Of a stretch of DNA of 64,000 nucleotides, positions 25,105-33,789 are shown in pieces. Numbering within the stretch: the stretch's first letter is position 1; each line of letters opens with the position of its first letter. Source of the stretch: Planctomycetota bacterium (GTDB taxonomy: Bacteria > Planctomycetota > UBA1135 > UBA2386); assembly GCA_016716265.1 (NCBI GenBank), contig JADJWQ010000004.1, forward strand, positions 1 through 64,000. The letters run 5' to 3'. Under the pieces are notes generated by a model. The model searched no databases and had not been told where the DNA came from. It was given only the letters and a program-made list of their open reading frames with translations. The translations under genes were made by a program, and so were the position numbers.

Positions 25105-25553
25105 AGTCGGAATGGGCCTTCGCGCTCGGAGTTCTCCGACATCGAGAAGCCGACTGCCGAAGGACGGCTGCGCGCGTGCAATGGGTTGCGGATCTTGACG
25201 AAGTTCCCACGACGCAACCCACCGAACGGTGTCGCGCGGCACCCCACCTGCTCGCAGAGATGATCGCTGATCCCGCGGTCGGGCTGACAGAGCGGGAGGC
25301 GATGGTGATTCTCGCCACGATCAGCGCTCCGACGTCGGCGGCCGCGGCGGCTCTAATCGAAGTAGCTCCAAGGTGTTTCGACAGTACGCGGCGGCGAGCG
25401 GTTGCCAAGTTGCGCAGCCGAGGCAGGGAATACTTCCCCATCTCAGTGCACCCGAACGACTAAACCCTCAGACGGCCCGCTCGGCCGGCCACCTCGATGG
25501 CGTCGCGCGGGAATTCGATCGACACCGAAGTCCGCTCCTACAGAGACACCGCT

Positions 25554-25931
25554 ATGATCGATGCTCAGCTGCTCATCAAGGCGAGTAGCGCCTACTCGCT
25601 CTTCAGCCCATGGTTCGCTCGCCAGGGTGACTACGTTCGGATTAGCGGAGAGCTGGTCGCGAACAGCGGTTCCACCATCCAGATAGAGCTCTTCACGAAG
25701 AACTCTGAGACGGTGGGGGATGGTCAGACGGTGGACTCAGAGACTACTCTGGCACTCTCCACGGTCGGAGTGCCAGCGACTCAGGAGTTCGGCCCGAACG
25801 CTTCCAGCAACAGCGCGCAGGGCATCCTGGAGCTGGTGCGCTACAAGATCACGATCACGGGCGGCAGCGCGGGCGATTGGGCGATGTACCGGCTCCTCGC
25901 CCCGGTCTGGTTCGATGCCGTGAAGGCGTAG
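25554..25931 (+). CDS. Small beta-rich module protein II-1
   Basis: A 125-residue member of the beta-protein family: MIDAQLLIKASSAYSLFS, SPWFARQGDY, FTKNSETVGDG, ELVRYKITI, YRLLAPVWFDA. It shares the longer centre (an Asn/Ser-rich insertion before ELVRYK) with I-1, so the first genes of the two modules are orthologous by position and by this insertion. It follows the split sigma-like gene by ~90 bp. Confidence 0.72.
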   Translation: MIDAQLLIKASSAYSLFSPWFARQGDYVRISGELVANSGSTIQIELFTKNSETVGDGQTVDSETTLALSTVGVPATQEFGPNASSNSAQGILELVRYKITITGGSAGDWAMYRLLAPVWFDAVKA

Positions 25932-25950
25932 GGTCCGAGGGGGTGCCGAC

Positions 25951-26307
25951 ATGTTCGATGCGACTCTGATTCAGACCGAGAATGATGGCGCTGCGGTCAG
26001 CCTTTTCGGTCCCTGGCTCCCACGATTGGGGGAGCAGGCGATGATCTCAATGGACCTGATCGCCTTGAGCCAAGCGAGCCTGACCGTAGTCCTCTTTCAC
26101 AAGGACCGCGACGATGTCGGTGACGGAACCCAGGTGGGCTTCGGCGCGATCACGCGAGTGGCCGTGGGTAGGACAACAGCTCGTTTCGACCCATTGAAGG
26201 AGCTCGTGAGATACAAGATCACCGTTGAGACTACGGAGGAAGGTGAGGGTGCTTGGGCCCTTTTCCGCATGCTGTCGATCGTCTGGTACGACAGCGTCAC
26301 GGCGTAG
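25951..26307 (+). CDS. Small beta-rich module protein II-2
   Basis: A 118-residue family member: MFDATLIQTENDGAAVSLFG, FHKDRDDVGDG, KELVRYKITV, LFRMLSIVWYDS. It starts 19 bp after II-1, with GAGGG upstream. It groups with I-2 and I-3. The KNxEDSGDG loop is altered to KDRDDVGDG, keeping the acidic G-D-G core, possibly a metal-binding or turn motif. Confidence 0.72.
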   Translation: MFDATLIQTENDGAAVSLFGPWLPRLGEQAMISMDLIALSQASLTVVLFHKDRDDVGDGTQVGFGAITRVAVGRTTARFDPLKELVRYKITVETTEEGEGAWALFRMLSIVWYDSVTA

Positions 26308-26425
26308 TGCCGAACTTGGGGCATCGATGCGATGCCGCGCGTCGACAGCGTGAACGGCTCGTGAGCCGTCGCCTTGGTGACCGGAGCCGGAGCTGCAGGG
26401 ACGGCGTCGCAGGAAGTCAGCCGAT

Positions 26426-26662
26426 ATGATGTTCGACACGCACAGCCTACCGCCAGTAGGCAGCAGGCCTGGCACGGGGGTATTCCGCCCCTGGTTCGCA
26501 GCGGAGTCGGGCTGCGAACCCGCGAGGGCCGGGCTCGTTCAGCGTGCCGTCGCGGACGGCACGCTCATCGTGGGGATCATGGTCGACGAACGGATCGGCG
26601 AACACGAGCCATCGTGTGAGGCGGACGGACCAGACTCCGACGATGGGGCCACGCGGTTGTGA
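26426..26662 (+). CDS. Short leader ORF, possible degenerate beta-family protein
   Basis: Same 78-residue ORF as at 2936-3172 with three or four substitutions, beginning MMFDTHSL and including FRPWF. It sits in the third beta-protein slot of module II (compare I-3), which supports decay from a family member. Beyond residue ~30 no family pattern remains, so translation is doubtful. Confidence 0.35.
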   Translation: MMFDTHSLPPVGSRPGTGVFRPWFAAESGCEPARAGLVQRAVADGTLIVGIMVDERIGEHEPSCEADGPDSDDGATRL

Positions 26663-26768
26663 AGCGTGCGGACAAACTCGAGGCGTCGCCCCGGCGCAAG
26701 TTCGGGATGCCGTCGGCGAGCCGCCGGACGCAACGTGATGGCGGCTGAAGTGCTGTAGATTCAAGTCG

Positions 26769-26797
26769 TTGCGGCTCTTGCCGCCTCTCCATACAAT
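26769..26797 (+). promoter_or_regulatory. Sigma70-like promoter of variable-tip gene D
   Basis: TTGCGG (26769-26774), 17-bp spacer, TACAAT (26792-26797); ATG at 26809, 11 bp after the -10 box. Confidence 0.65.
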
Positions 26798-26808
26798 CGA
26801 TTCAGGTC

Positions 26809-28278
26809 ATGTCGGCCCCCCTCGCACAGCGCGGATCCCCAGCACCCGACTCAACGGCACCGCTGCTGCAGCGGCAGCGTGGGTTCGCCGGCTCGACTTC
26901 CTCTCGCAAGATGGCTGCCATAAGCGGCGGGCACCAGTGGATCGGGAAGAAGCATGGGTCTTGCTCCTGCAAGAGCGGACACAGCTGGATCGGAGTCCAG
27001 AATCACAAGTGTGGAGGCTGCGAGGGTTCTGGAGGCATCACTCAACTGACGCTCAGCGTTGGCGGGCGAGGGGCGATCGCCGGCGTCGCCGCCGGATCAG
27101 CACCTGCGCTCGTGGGCATGGCTGGTGGCGGGCAGGGCGCGATGTCGCTCGGTGGCGGTGCGCTCAGAATGCGCGAGGGCGAGCGGTGCTGCTGCCAACC
27201 TCCACGACCGGGACCATCGACTCCCGGGCCTGCGATTCCCGAGTTGCCAGGGCCGACGACTCCGAGCGGGCTGCCGGCGCACGTGGTCGGCGCGCGCGAG
27301 ACCGCGATGGCTCGCATGAGCGCAGGCAACATGTCCTCGTTGAGCGGGGCTCGCTCGGTGGGCGGAAGCATGGCCGCGGGCGAGACGTTGGCGATGAGCA
27401 GTGTGTCCTCTGGTCGGGGTGGCTACTCCTGGTGGCCGGGATGCCCGGAAGTCGGCGAGTATCGGCAAGGTCGCTGTGACTGCACGGGTCCGAGACTGGG
27501 AGGTCGCTGTTGCTGCTGCGTCCGAGACCTTCGGGTCGTGATCACGAGACAGGGACCGCACGGCGAGCCTGTGGCGGCGTCTACTGGTCCCAAGGCAATC
27601 GTGGGCCACGTATTTCGAGTCTATATCGATTTGCAGTACGTAGGGCATGGGGCCGTGAGCGAATGCAAGGTCGAATGGTGGGAGCACTCCAACGTCGCTG
27701 CAAACGACGATACCTTCCAACGTGACGGGAATCAAGTCCCAGTCTTCCCTGTGAATCAGTGGTTTGACACATTCGCGTACTATGGACGTAACGTCCGAAA
27801 CAACCCAGGTTCAACGACCTACCCTTGGTTCGAGCACATCGACCAGCCCGATAAATGTGCAGGCGACGGCCGCTATACCATCGTCCTGAAAGACACACCC
27901 GCGGTTACAAGATATCATGGTAATAGGGTATTGAGATTTCGGATTCGTGTGACCTCCGGGCAGGATCCGGAGTGTTGCTATCGATGCGGCCCATGGCAGC
28001 AGCGTTCTGTGGTGGGGAGGCAAAGAATAGAATGGCATCGCAACCCCGTCACGACAATGCTAGACCCTAATCTGAGCGGCCATTTGGTCTTTGGTTGGAC
28101 AACTCTCGCGCCGGTCGGTGTCGTAAGATCGCCGGGTGATTGGACAACCGGTAGAGACCCCATGGCCTACCGCGTAGACACTGGATCCCCCGACGCTTCT
28201 CCGAACTTGGAGCTTTGTGGATCCCCGGCCGCCTTGCGATTCATGAGCCCAGAAACATATGCGAAGCGGAATCGATGA
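26809..28278 (+). CDS. Cys/Pro-rich variable-tip protein D
   Basis: A 489-residue intact member. The N-terminal ~230 residues follow gene A closely: CSCKSGHSW...NHKCGGC, Gly/Met-rich segment, CCCQPP, Pro linker, GGYSWWPGCPE, then CDC...GRCCCCV. From about residue 245 the sequence is specific and AT-richer: VFRVYIDLQYVG, ECKVEWWEHSN, GRYTIVLKDTP, ECCYRCGPW. The WWE and D-x-P patterns are shared with A and C at low identity, so the three tips may be one diverged beta domain. No signal peptide. The stop overlaps the next gene (ATGA). Function unknown; polymorphic effector is the working inference. Confidence 0.72.
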   Translation: MSAPLAQRGSPAPDSTAPLLQRQRGFAGSTSSRKMAAISGGHQWIGKKHGSCSCKSGHSWIGVQNHKCGGCEGSGGITQLTLSVGGRGAIAGVAAGSAPALVGMAGGGQGAMSLGGGALRMREGERCCCQPPRPGPSTPGPAIPELPGPTTPSGLPAHVVGARETAMARMSAGNMSSLSGARSVGGSMAAGETLAMSSVSSGRGGYSWWPGCPEVGEYRQGRCDCTGPRLGGRCCCCVRDLRVVITRQGPHGEPVAASTGPKAIVGHVFRVYIDLQYVGHGAVSECKVEWWEHSNVAANDDTFQRDGNQVPVFPVNQWFDTFAYYGRNVRNNPGSTTYPWFEHIDQPDKCAGDGRYTIVLKDTPAVTRYHGNRVLRFRIRVTSGQDPECCYRCGPWQQRSVVGRQRIEWHRNPVTTMLDPNLSGHLVFGWTTLAPVGVVRSPGDWTTGRDPMAYRVDTGSPDASPNLELCGSPAALRFMSPETYAKRNR

Positions 28279-28766
28279 CTAGCATACTGCGCGGCCTGCT
28301 ATTTCTCCCGATCGTCGCGGTTATGTGTTGTAAGCCGGAAAGCGGGAGCTATCACTCCGAATCACATGGCAACGGGACGGAATGGGCTCCGGGGGAGAAG
28401 TGGACGGACAGATTCCAGCAGTGGGAGGGCACGCTTGCACGCGGTTACCCGCTCAACCACCCTGGTGAGGTCTGGGTCTTTACAGGACTACGGTACAAGC
28501 ACCAGAACTTCGATCCCGGCGACGGCTACGGACTCTACTTCGAGTTGCGGAATCCCGTTCCGCACCGAGAAGGCGATCCGTACGTGGGAGGGCTGCCGAT
28601 ATTCGTCGAACCTCGGTCCGAGGACGACCTGAGGGATTGTGAGAGGCTGGTCACGGGGAATCTTGGCAGCGGCGCTCCGAGTGTCCTGACGCCCCACTAC
28701 GTCGCGACGCTAGTGAATCTCACCGCAGACGTGATATCGTTGGCAACGCTGCGACAATATCGGTAG
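28275..28766 (+). CDS. Lipoprotein partner coupled to gene D
   Basis: A 163-residue protein starting at the ATG that overlaps the gene D stop (ATGA). The N-terminus (RGLLFLPIVAVMCCKPES) is a lipoprotein signal with a V-A-V-M-C lipobox, so the mature protein would be anchored at a membrane outside the cytoplasm. The mature part has WAPGEKW, WVFTGLRY and a Cys pair spacing unlike the partners of B and C. This tip-specific partner is what an immunity protein would look like, but that is inference. Confidence 0.65.
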   Translation: MTSILRGLLFLPIVAVMCCKPESGSYHSESHGNGTEWAPGEKWTDRFQQWEGTLARGYPLNHPGEVWVFTGLRYKHQNFDPGDGYGLYFELRNPVPHREGDPYVGGLPIFVEPRSEDDLRDCERLVTGNLGSGAPSVLTPHYVATLVNLTADVISLATLRQYR

Positions 28767-28782
28767 AGTATGAGCTGTTTTC

Positions 28783-28962
28783 CTAAACGAGCTGGAGGTC
28801 GGGGAGGCCCTCTACAACCCTGACGACGCTCGCGCTCCCTACACCATCCTCTTCGACACCACGACCTGGACCCCGATCTCCCCGGTCCCCGTCAAGCGCT
28901 TCCGCGGCTTCACCTACGACGTGCCCCGCACCACCGACGAAAACGCTCCTCTCGACGGCTGA
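28783..28962 (+). pseudogene. 3' fragment of an unknown gene
   Basis: An open frame without start reads NELEVGEALYNPDD, YTILFDTTTWTPISPVPV and FRGFTYDVP before a TGA at 28960. Codon use is clearly coding. It is a remnant of a gene whose 5' part was lost when the module D cassette arrived. Family not recognised. Confidence 0.5.
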
Positions 28963-29010
28963 CCGCCAGCGCGCAGCTTCCTCCTGCAGCCGCGAGCGCG
29001 ATCAGGACGC

Positions 29011-29047
29011 CAACTGGACCACCGTCACTCGATCAACTGGACCACCG
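29011..29047. repeat. Two 14-bp direct repeats upstream of ISAzo13 transposase
   Basis: CAACTGGACCACCG at 29011-29024 and again at 29034-29047, 23 bp apart. They may be transposase or end-binding sites of the ISAzo13 element; the element termini themselves were not resolved. Confidence 0.6.
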
Positions 29048-29083
29048 GCGCTGGGGAAGCATGCTCTGGGGACCAAGGTCGAC

Positions 29084-30688
29084 ATGACCGTTCTGCGCAA
29101 GCTGCGCGAGATCCCGTACCTAGCCAGCTACTCTCACCGTGGCGCCTACTACACGCTGCGCAGCGTGGCCCAGTTCGATGCGCGCGGCTTGTGGAGTCAC
29201 GGCGCGGTTCGCTTCTCGAAGTTCGGCACCCTGATTGACACGGTGGCCGAGCTCGTCATCCGGTCCAATAGTGGCCAGCTCGTCTCGGAGCTGGTTGCCG
29301 AGCTGCAGGTCGAGGTGAAGCAACCGCTGCTGAATCTCGTACGTGCGGGCCGATTGGCGCGCGAGGAGTTCGGCGGCCTGTATCTCTACACGGCTCCCGA
29401 CGCCAAGCGCCGCCGACAGCAACGGCTTGCTCGGCAGGCGACCTACGTTGCGAAGCCCTTCGGACCGATCGTGGCCGGTGCGGCTGCACCACCCGACGAG
29501 GTCAAGGCGGCCATCGTCTTGTTCCTCAGCACGCTCGACGAGAAGCAGCGTCGCTTGTTCGCCGGCCTCGAATCGCTTCGCGTCGGACGCGGTGGCGATC
29601 GCCGCATCGCGGACTTGACCGGTATGGATGTCCACACGATCGCGAGGGGGCGGCACGAACTCGAGACGCGCGACCTGCAGCTCGATCGCATTCGCCGACC
29701 CGGCGGTGGTCGTCGATCGCTGGAAAAAGAAACGCCCCAGCTGATCGGTGCCATCGAGAAGCTGCTGATCCACGACACCGCGGGCGATCCCATCACCGGC
29801 TTGAAGTGGACACGTCGAACGACGCGGAAGATCGCCAAGGAACTCGCTCGTGGCGGGATTCGGGTCCCTGGCAACACCGTCGCCAGGATCCTGCACAGCC
29901 TTGGCTTCTCGTTGCGCGTCAACCACAAGAAGCTCGCGCGTCGCTCGCCGCCCAACCGAGACCGTCAGTTTCGCCACATCGCCCGCCTCCGCGACGTCTT
30001 CCAGCGGAGGGGACTTCCGGTCCTCAGCGTCGACACGAAAAAGAAGGAGCTGGTCGGCCAGTTCAAGAGCCCAGGTGCCATCTGGGCGATGGCCCCCACC
30101 CTTGTCAACGACCACGACTTCCGCAGCGATGCGCTCGGCATCGCCGTGCCCTATGGCATCTTCGACATCGTCGCCAATCGAGGCCACGTGGTCCTCGGGA
30201 CCTCGCACGACACGCCTGCCTTCGCTGTCGACTGCCTGGTGGACTGGTGGACACGCCATGGACGATCACGCTACCCCGACGCGGATCGTCTGCTCCTCCT
30301 CGCCGACAATGGCGGCAGCAACGGGTCACGCTGCCGCGCCTGGAAGCTGAACCTCCAGCGACGGTTCTGTGATCGCTTCGGCGTCGCCGTGACCCTCGCG
30401 CACTACCCGCCGGGTGCGTCGAAGTGGAACCCGATCGAGCATCGCCTCTTCTCCGAGATCAGCAAGAACTGGGCGGGCCGTCCACTGGACAGCCATGAGA
30501 CCATGCTCAAGTACCTTCGGACAACAAGCACCGCAACCGGGCTCAAGGTCACCGCCACACTCTCGCGCCGTGTCTATGCTACCGGCGAGGTCGTCTCCGC
30601 TCTCGACATGCAAAAGCTCCACCTTCGGCCCACCCGATTCATGCCCGTCTGGAACTACTCGCTATTCCCGCGTCCCGCGAGCGAGTGA
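29084..30688 (+). CDS. ISAzo13-family transposase
   Basis: A 534-residue transposase. The second half has the family blocks GLKWTRRTTRKIAKEL, NTVARILHSLGFSLRVNHKK, PVLSVDTKKKELVGQFKSPG (first Asp), VNDHDFRSDALGIAVPYGIFD, LLADNGGSN (second Asp) and KWNPIEHRLFSEI (Glu). All DDE positions are present. The N-terminal ~100 residues, with a winged-helix-like LRSVAQFDARGLW segment, extend the usual ~420-residue family length. The ATG at 29084 is the first in frame, but a later start is possible. No frameshift, so possibly active. Confidence 0.85.
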   Translation: MTVLRKLREIPYLASYSHRGAYYTLRSVAQFDARGLWSHGAVRFSKFGTLIDTVAELVIRSNSGQLVSELVAELQVEVKQPLLNLVRAGRLAREEFGGLYLYTAPDAKRRRQQRLARQATYVAKPFGPIVAGAAAPPDEVKAAIVLFLSTLDEKQRRLFAGLESLRVGRGGDRRIADLTGMDVHTIARGRHELETRDLQLDRIRRPGGGRRSLEKETPQLIGAIEKLLIHDTAGDPITGLKWTRRTTRKIAKELARGGIRVPGNTVARILHSLGFSLRVNHKKLARRSPPNRDRQFRHIARLRDVFQRRGLPVLSVDTKKKELVGQFKSPGAIWAMAPTLVNDHDFRSDALGIAVPYGIFDIVANRGHVVLGTSHDTPAFAVDCLVDWWTRHGRSRYPDADRLLLLADNGGSNGSRCRAWKLNLQRRFCDRFGVAVTLAHYPPGASKWNPIEHRLFSEISKNWAGRPLDSHETMLKYLRTTSTATGLKVTATLSRRVYATGEVVSALDMQKLHLRPTRFMPVWNYSLFPRPASE

Positions 30689-30746
30689 AGTTATTCTTGC
30701 GCGAGCCCTAAGGAACAAGAACTGCAGCGGCCGACCGGAGGGGCCG

Positions 30747-31184
30747 ATGAGTCAGCGAATGTCAAATGCGATACACTCACGCCGCCGTGCAAGCGGGTCA
30801 CGTGACATACTGTCGGCCCTGGCCGTGATGGCCGGCGCAGCGCTGGCTGCTTGTGGCCAACGGATTACTGCCGTGGATTTGGCTAGAGACTGGAGCGCCC
30901 GTCGCGATAGACTGGACGCCGTACGCGGCATGCTGATGAATCCGAATGGCTACGATCGCCAAGCCCTTCAGGAGATCCTTCACGATCTCTCGGCGGAGGG
31001 CGCAGTGGCGTCGCGTGGTCGCGTATTCGTATGCATGGCGAATTACGGCCTCGCCGTGAATGGCCTTTCCCTTTTCTACGTCTGGGTGCCTACGCAGTTG
31101 CACAATTCACTCGAGACTTCGACCAATGGCCGATGCAGGTATGTGCCAATTGAGGACTGTTGGTATATACTAGAGGAACGATGA
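30747..31184 (+). CDS. Orphan lipoprotein-like protein
   Basis: A 145-residue protein with an Arg-rich N-terminus and a lipoprotein-type signal (ILSALAVMAGAALAACG). Ribosome-binding site GGAGGGG lies upstream of ATG 30747. The soluble part includes DLSAEGAVASRGRVFVC and ends CRYVPIEDCWYILEE. Its size and base composition resemble the partners of the variable-tip genes, but no tip gene precedes it; the ISAzo13 element lies directly upstream. It may be an orphan partner gene. No family recognised. Confidence 0.55.
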   Translation: MSQRMSNAIHSRRRASGSRDILSALAVMAGAALAACGQRITAVDLARDWSARRDRLDAVRGMLMNPNGYDRQALQEILHDLSAEGAVASRGRVFVCMANYGLAVNGLSLFYVWVPTQLHNSLETSTNGRCRYVPIEDCWYILEER

Positions 31185-31194
31185 CGTTTCTGGG

Positions 31195-31224
31195 GGGTGT
31201 GGATCTCGGATTGAGTGAGGCGCG
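31195..31224 (+). mobile_element. Solo ISKra4-type terminal repeat
   Basis: GGGTGTGGATCTCGGATTGA and the following GTGAGGCGCG match the termini of the ISKra4 copies (a blend of left and right ends), with no transposase attached. A relic of excision or deletion. Confidence 0.7.
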
Positions 31225-31270
31225 ACCCAAACAGTCTTGTGCATGCTCGACTACTACGCTCGTGGCGTGG

Positions 31271-31580
31271 TGTCCGAGAACACTGCCGGGGTCGTTTTGG
31301 GGCCGAGCGGGGTCTCAAGGCCGTGTCGTTGCGATCGGGTTCGCGCGGTGTCCGGAAGCAGCGCCGATGTCGTTCGAGGGTTACGCGCGCGCTTGAGGCA
31401 GTGCGCGGCGGCAGACCGGTGGCGCGGCCGCGGGTCTCATCTGGGGTGGCGTCGCTTCTCCCGGGGCGGGCCTGGTCAGGCCGCGCGCTCATCGTGGCCG
31501 AGCAGACCGTCGAGGTATTCGCGGGCGGCGATCTCGTCGGTGCAGGCGTTCGGCGGACGCTTTGCGGCGCGGTGCTCGCG
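31271..31580 (-). mobile_element. 3'-end remnant of an IS481-like type C element
   Basis: Begins TGTCCGAGAACACTG, contains the non-coding left end and the last ~30 codons of a diverged transposase (ending EYLDGLLGHDERAA, stop at 31476). It adjoins the third att-like region, as at 19700-19832. Confidence 0.65.
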
Positions 31581-31584
31581 GGCC

Positions 31585-31915
31585 GAGCGTGCAACGGAGT
31601 GTGCAATTGCCCAGGCCACAACCTGGCACGATCTGGCACAGCCTGGCACGACGGCACGCTGCCGGAACCGCCACAACCTCCGCCGCGTGGCACACATGGG
31701 CACTCCCTGACGCAGCCTGGCACGATCCGGCACGGTGACCGGCTCATGGTTCGAGTCCTGCAGGGCCTAAGTTCCAGGTGCCCGAGTTCGGCCGAGAAAC
31801 CCCGGTTTCCGGCCGATCTGCATTTCGCGGCGGGCGAGTGTGCAATGGAGTGTGCAATTGGCCTGGCCACACCGGGGCACGGTCTGGCACGGCCTGGCAC
31901 GATCTGGCACGGGGC
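31585..31915. other. att-like recombination region, copy 3
   Basis: Left arm with GTGCAA pair and TGGCACG/TGGCACA boxes at 10-bp steps near 31625-31650, core at 31747-31771 (TTCGAGTCCTGCAGGGCC), right arm with GTGTGCAA pair near 31845 and phased boxes to ~31913. This copy lies beside the only intact integrase. Confidence 0.62.
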
Positions 31916-32251
31916 GGTGGGGCGCGGATCGCGAGGTAGGCCCTGCGATGCTGGGGCACGGTGGCCGAGCCGTGGACGCGGCTGCTGGCACTGATCGGGT
32001 CGCGAGGTAGGCCCTGCGACGATCCTGCTCGGATCCTGCAGAGCCAACTCACGCGGCGTCGCGGAGGGCTGCGCGTCAGGCCGCACGAAGGCGCACGTGC
32101 GCGCGTGTGGCGTGGGCGCTCCAGGGGCCGCGCCGGAGGGCCGCGGCGGCACGTCGGCGAGCGTGGGCCGCCAGAGCGGGCGCGTCGCAGTCGAGGCCGT
32201 CGGTGCCGTCGACCGGCCGGGCCGGCCGCGCGACCGCCGAGCCGGCCGGGT
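31916..32251. other. Conserved spacer between att region and integrase
   Basis: No gene on either strand with support. Contains the two TAGGCCCTGC-bearing direct repeats about 70 bp apart. Confidence 0.6.
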
Positions 32252-33493
32252 TCAGCCAGCGCGGTCCGTGCTCGCGGGCTCGCCCCCCGACGCGAATATC
32301 CTCGGCACCGGGAACGTCCCCGGCAGCTCGCGGAACAGGTCGCCGTCGCCGAGCTCGCCGTAGAGGTCCATCGTCAGCCGGATGTCCGAGTGCCGGAGCA
32401 CCTGCTGGATCACCTTCGGGTGGACCTTCAGCTCGATCAGGATCCGCGCGCAGCTCTTGCGCAGGCAGTGGAAGTCGACCCGCTTCCGTCCAGCGCCGCG
32501 CTCGGCGGTGAGGCCGGCGGTCTCGGCGTCCTTGCGCACGATCGTGGCGATCTTCGATGGCAGGCGGAACACGCGGTCCGCATCGCGCACCGGGTCGTCG
32601 CCGTGTCTGGCGTGCAGCGCATCGCGTCGCGCCCGCATCTGCAGGAGCGAGTCGACCACGAAGCCCTGGAGCGGGATGACGGCGTCGTCGCCGTTCTTCG
32701 TGAACCTCCCGTCGAGCCGCACCGAGGGCCGTGCGCTGTCGAGGCGCAGGTCGTCCCAGCAGAGCGACGCGCACTCGCCGGCGCGGAACGCGGTGGTCAG
32801 CACGAACCAGTAGAGCACCTGCCGGTCGCGCACCGCCTCGCAGTAGTCGGGCCGCGACTGCAAGCCGCCGAGCGGTCGCTCCGCGACGTAGCGTGTCCAG
32901 GCCGCTTCGACGAGCCGCTCCGCCTCCTCGAAGCGGAAGCCGACGCGCTTGAAGATCCGGAACCTGTCGCGGTTCGAGGTCCGGACCGCGAGGTTCCTCA
33001 GCGGGTCGCACTCCCAGCGCCCGGTGCGCTCCAGCCACTTGCTGAAACCGCGCAGCGCGCCGGCGTAGTGGTCGCGCGTCTTCGCGCTGCGCTCGGCGCG
33101 GATAGCGGTGAGGAACCGCTCGGCATCGGTGATGTGGAGCTCGGGCAGGTGCTTCACCTTGGCGAAGGCGAGGAACTGCCGGATCTGCCGGATCGTGCCC
33201 GCCACGTAGCGCGGCGCCGACTCGTTCGCCTCCAATGTCGCCTTGTACTCGTCGACGAGCTGCTGGATCGGGACGGTGCGGCCGCGTGCGAAGCGGTCGA
33301 CATGGCCGTTCCTCGCCTGCTCAACCGAGCGCAGGGTCTCGGCCAATCGCTCGCGCGCGATGCGCACGTCCTTGGTCCTCGTCGACCGACGCCGCGTGAC
33401 GCCATCCGCATCGGTGAACACGATGTGCCAGAAGGGGCTGTTCGGCCGCCGATACGGATTGCCATTCCATGGGCTCTGCCCGGCCTGCTTCAT
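32252..33493 (-). CDS. Tyrosine integrase, intact
   Basis: A 413-residue tyrosine recombinase, presumably integrating and excising the element at the att core. The order is: arm-binding-type N-terminus (PYRRPNSPFWHIVF), SAM-like core-binding domain (~85-165), catalytic domain. Catalytic residues are Arg in AFRAGE (~235), His and Arg in HCLRKS (342/345), His in LRHSD (368) and Tyr in MDLYGE (378). It is in an ATGA overlap with the excisionase-like gene. Of the four copies in the window, only this one has an uninterrupted frame, so it could act on all four att regions in trans. Confidence 0.9.
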   Translation of the reverse strand: MKQAGQSPWNGNPYRRPNSPFWHIVFTDADGVTRRRSTRTKDVRIARERLAETLRSVEQARNGHVDRFARGRTVPIQQLVDEYKATLEANESAPRYVAGTIRQIRQFLAFAKVKHLPELHITDAERFLTAIRAERSAKTRDHYAGALRGFSKWLERTGRWECDPLRNLAVRTSNRDRFRIFKRVGFRFEEAERLVEAAWTRYVAERPLGGLQSRPDYCEAVRDRQVLYWFVLTTAFRAGECASLCWDDLRLDSARPSVRLDGRFTKNGDDAVIPLQGFVVDSLLQMRARRDALHARHGDDPVRDADRVFRLPSKIATIVRKDAETAGLTAERGAGRKRVDFHCLRKSCARILIELKVHPKVIQQVLRHSDIRLTMDLYGELGDGDLFRELPGTFPVPRIFASGGEPASTDRAG

Positions 33494-33789
33494 TGCGACG
33501 CCTCCGCACCGACGAACGCGAGCACCTCGTCGCGCACGAGCAGCGTGCGCCCGCGGATGCGGCGAGGACTCGGGAATCCGGACTCAGGGTCGGCCATCAA
33601 CCTCCACACAGTTCGCTTGCCGACGCGAAGTAGGGAAGCGGCTTCCGGCACCGTGATCAGGAGATGTTCGGGCGCTCGCAGGATCTCCGACTCGCCGCTT
33701 GATGTGCGCGCCCGAGGGTGGATGTCGTCCTCGCCGGGGAGTGCGAAGGATTCGGCCGGAGGCGGCCGGTTGCGGGGATCAGCAGCCAT
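33490..33789 (-). CDS. Excisionase-like MerR-type HTH protein (long element)
   Basis: A 99-residue protein, start MAADPRN. It has an HTH (VPEAASLLRVGKRTVWRLM) and wing (IRGRTLLVRDEVLAF). Compared with the copy at 21740 the recognition region is conserved, but the segment after SGFP (SPRRIRG versus ERKHIRG) differs. Its start lies inside the end of the SpoVG-like gene and its stop overlaps the integrase start, so three genes are stacked by overlaps. Confidence 0.75.
   Translation of the reverse strand: MAADPRNRPPPAESFALPGEDDIHPRARTSSGESEILRAPEHLLITVPEAASLLRVGKRTVWRLMADPESGFPSPRRIRGRTLLVRDEVLAFVGAEASQ

Larger units (their letters stand above)
23031..25463 (+). pseudogene. Sigma-like regulator of module II, split by an insertion
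   Basis: The N-terminal part (23031 to about 23240) reads VDWARLHASLQRASRL...HDRHDCVQEALVVLMERI, matching region 2 of the module I regulator. The C-terminal part (about 25105-25463) resumes with WAFALGVLRHREADC, exactly where the module I protein has RFALGVLRHREADL, and carries the region 4 block LTEREAMVILATI...RRRAVAKLRSRGREYF. About 1.87 kb with an IS110-family pseudogene separates them. Module II should therefore lack its own regulator unless the module I protein acts in trans. Confidence 0.8.
26308..26808. other. Cassette leader upstream of gene D
   Basis: About 480 bp nearly identical to 2832-3317. It carries a short MFD-type ORF (26426-26662) and the promoter at 26769-26797. The leader moves with the variable-tip gene, since the flanks of the two copies differ. 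Confidence 0.8.

Noticed and set aside
9110..28278. Diversity-generating retroelement as the cause of tip variation
   Set aside because: No reverse transcriptase or template repeat is present. The tips differ as whole domains, not by scattered adenine-specific changes.
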